A stretch of 64,000 nt of DNA from Cupriavidus respiraculi. GTDB taxonomy: Bacteria > Pseudomonadota > Gammaproteobacteria > Burkholderiales > Burkholderiaceae. How positions within the stretch are numbered: the first letter of the stretch is position 1; each line of letters begins with the position of its first letter. This document shows, piece by piece, positions 63,752-64,000 of this stretch. The stretch lies in the NCBI RefSeq assembly GCF_914271545.1, contig NZ_CAJZAH010000001.1, forward strand, positions 1,646,001-1,710,000. Direction: 5' to 3'. The position numbers and the translations under genes are program-made. Under the pieces are notes generated by a model that saw only the letters and a program-made list of their open reading frames with translations, was not told where the DNA came from and did no database searches.

Positions 63752-64000
63752 TCTCTGCTGCTGACGAAGCAGCGCCTGGCGAAGCAAAGCGAGCCGGGGC
63801 AGACGGATCTTTAACAATCAAACAACCGATAAGTGTGGGCGCTCGATAACGGGACGCACAGGCGGCGCAAGTTGCCTGGAGCTTACAAGTTATAAAGTGC
63901 TCGCACAGTAAAACATGTTGGTCAGGTTTTCGGACTTGGCCAGTCAGTTTTCTGAGAGTGAGCGACCGCTCGAAAGAGCGAGCTGTCGGGGAGACCCGAT
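63752..64000 (+). other. 16S rRNA leader (operon continues beyond the window)
   Basis: Transcribed spacer from the downstream promoter. It ends with a CGCTC-GAAA-GAGCG hairpin (63967-63980). The 16S gene start is not reached, so no mature rRNA is annotated. Confidence 0.75.
63806..63816 (+). promoter_or_regulatory. rRNA leader boxA antitermination site
   Basis: GATCTTTAACA matches the boxA element of proteobacterial rRNA leaders and is followed by ACCGATAAGTGTGGGCG, typical of betaproteobacterial 16S leaders. Confidence 0.85.

Noticed and set aside
63585-63821. A 78-codon minus-strand open frame
   Set aside because: It overlaps the rRNA promoters and boxA leader and has no ribosome site or recognisable sequence.

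Overview
The window is high-GC, densely coded proteobacterial DNA. The best fit is a Burkholderiaceae chromosome of the Cupriavidus/Ralstonia type. The reasons are three Bug-type (TctC-like) substrate-binding proteins next to CoA-ester genes, a heavy-metal RND pump, an HU-like protein with a Lys/Ala-rich tail, a second elongation factor G outside a ribosomal operon, and a betaproteobacterial-style rRNA leader with boxA at the right edge. Assignment to genus is inference; no 16S sequence lies inside the window.

Layout. 1-9349 (+) looks metal-related: the 3' part of a CzcA-type RND pump, a small DUF2946-like membrane protein, a TonB-dependent receptor and an ABC-2 transporter of one ATPase and two DUF3526-type permeases joined by ATGA overlaps. 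A HU-like gene and an EamA transporter follow on the minus strand. 11376-15532 (+) holds a GntR regulator, a ThDP-dependent enzyme, a DUF35 zinc-ribbon/OB protein and a thiolase-fold protein without the usual Cys. 15844-18914 (+) carries two tandem paralogues of a family I do not recognise.

19135-36498 is a large CoA-ester catabolic region: three Bug receptors, two acyl-CoA ligases, two acyl-CoA dehydrogenases, an MmgE/PrpD protein, a mesaconyl-CoA-hydratase-like MaoC protein, an SDR, a CaiB-type CoA transferase, an enoyl-CoA hydratase, and LysR and AraC regulators. A related 25-bp element sits in three of its promoter regions. 36970-41791 is the conserved PrkA kinase - DUF444 - SpoVR trio, preceded by a sigma-54-like promoter and a leader able to form alternative hairpins.

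41810-53606 is mixed: a LuxR regulator, a large MscS channel, fusA2, a nitroreductase, an enoyl-CoA hydratase, a histidine phosphatase, a TetR regulator, and a LysR regulator divergent from a PNPOx-like flavoprotein. 53584-54561 (-) is another unrecognised gene. 54694-60945 (-) is a tight six-gene operon: a periplasmic binding protein, Rieske oxygenase, ABC ATPase, ABC permease, amidohydrolase/deaminase and VanB-like reductase. It reads as uptake plus oxidative and hydrolytic breakdown of one small N-containing ring compound, substrate unknown. A lipoprotein and an exonuclease/GIY-YIG fusion follow. The window ends in the tandem promoters and leader of an rRNA operon read rightwards.
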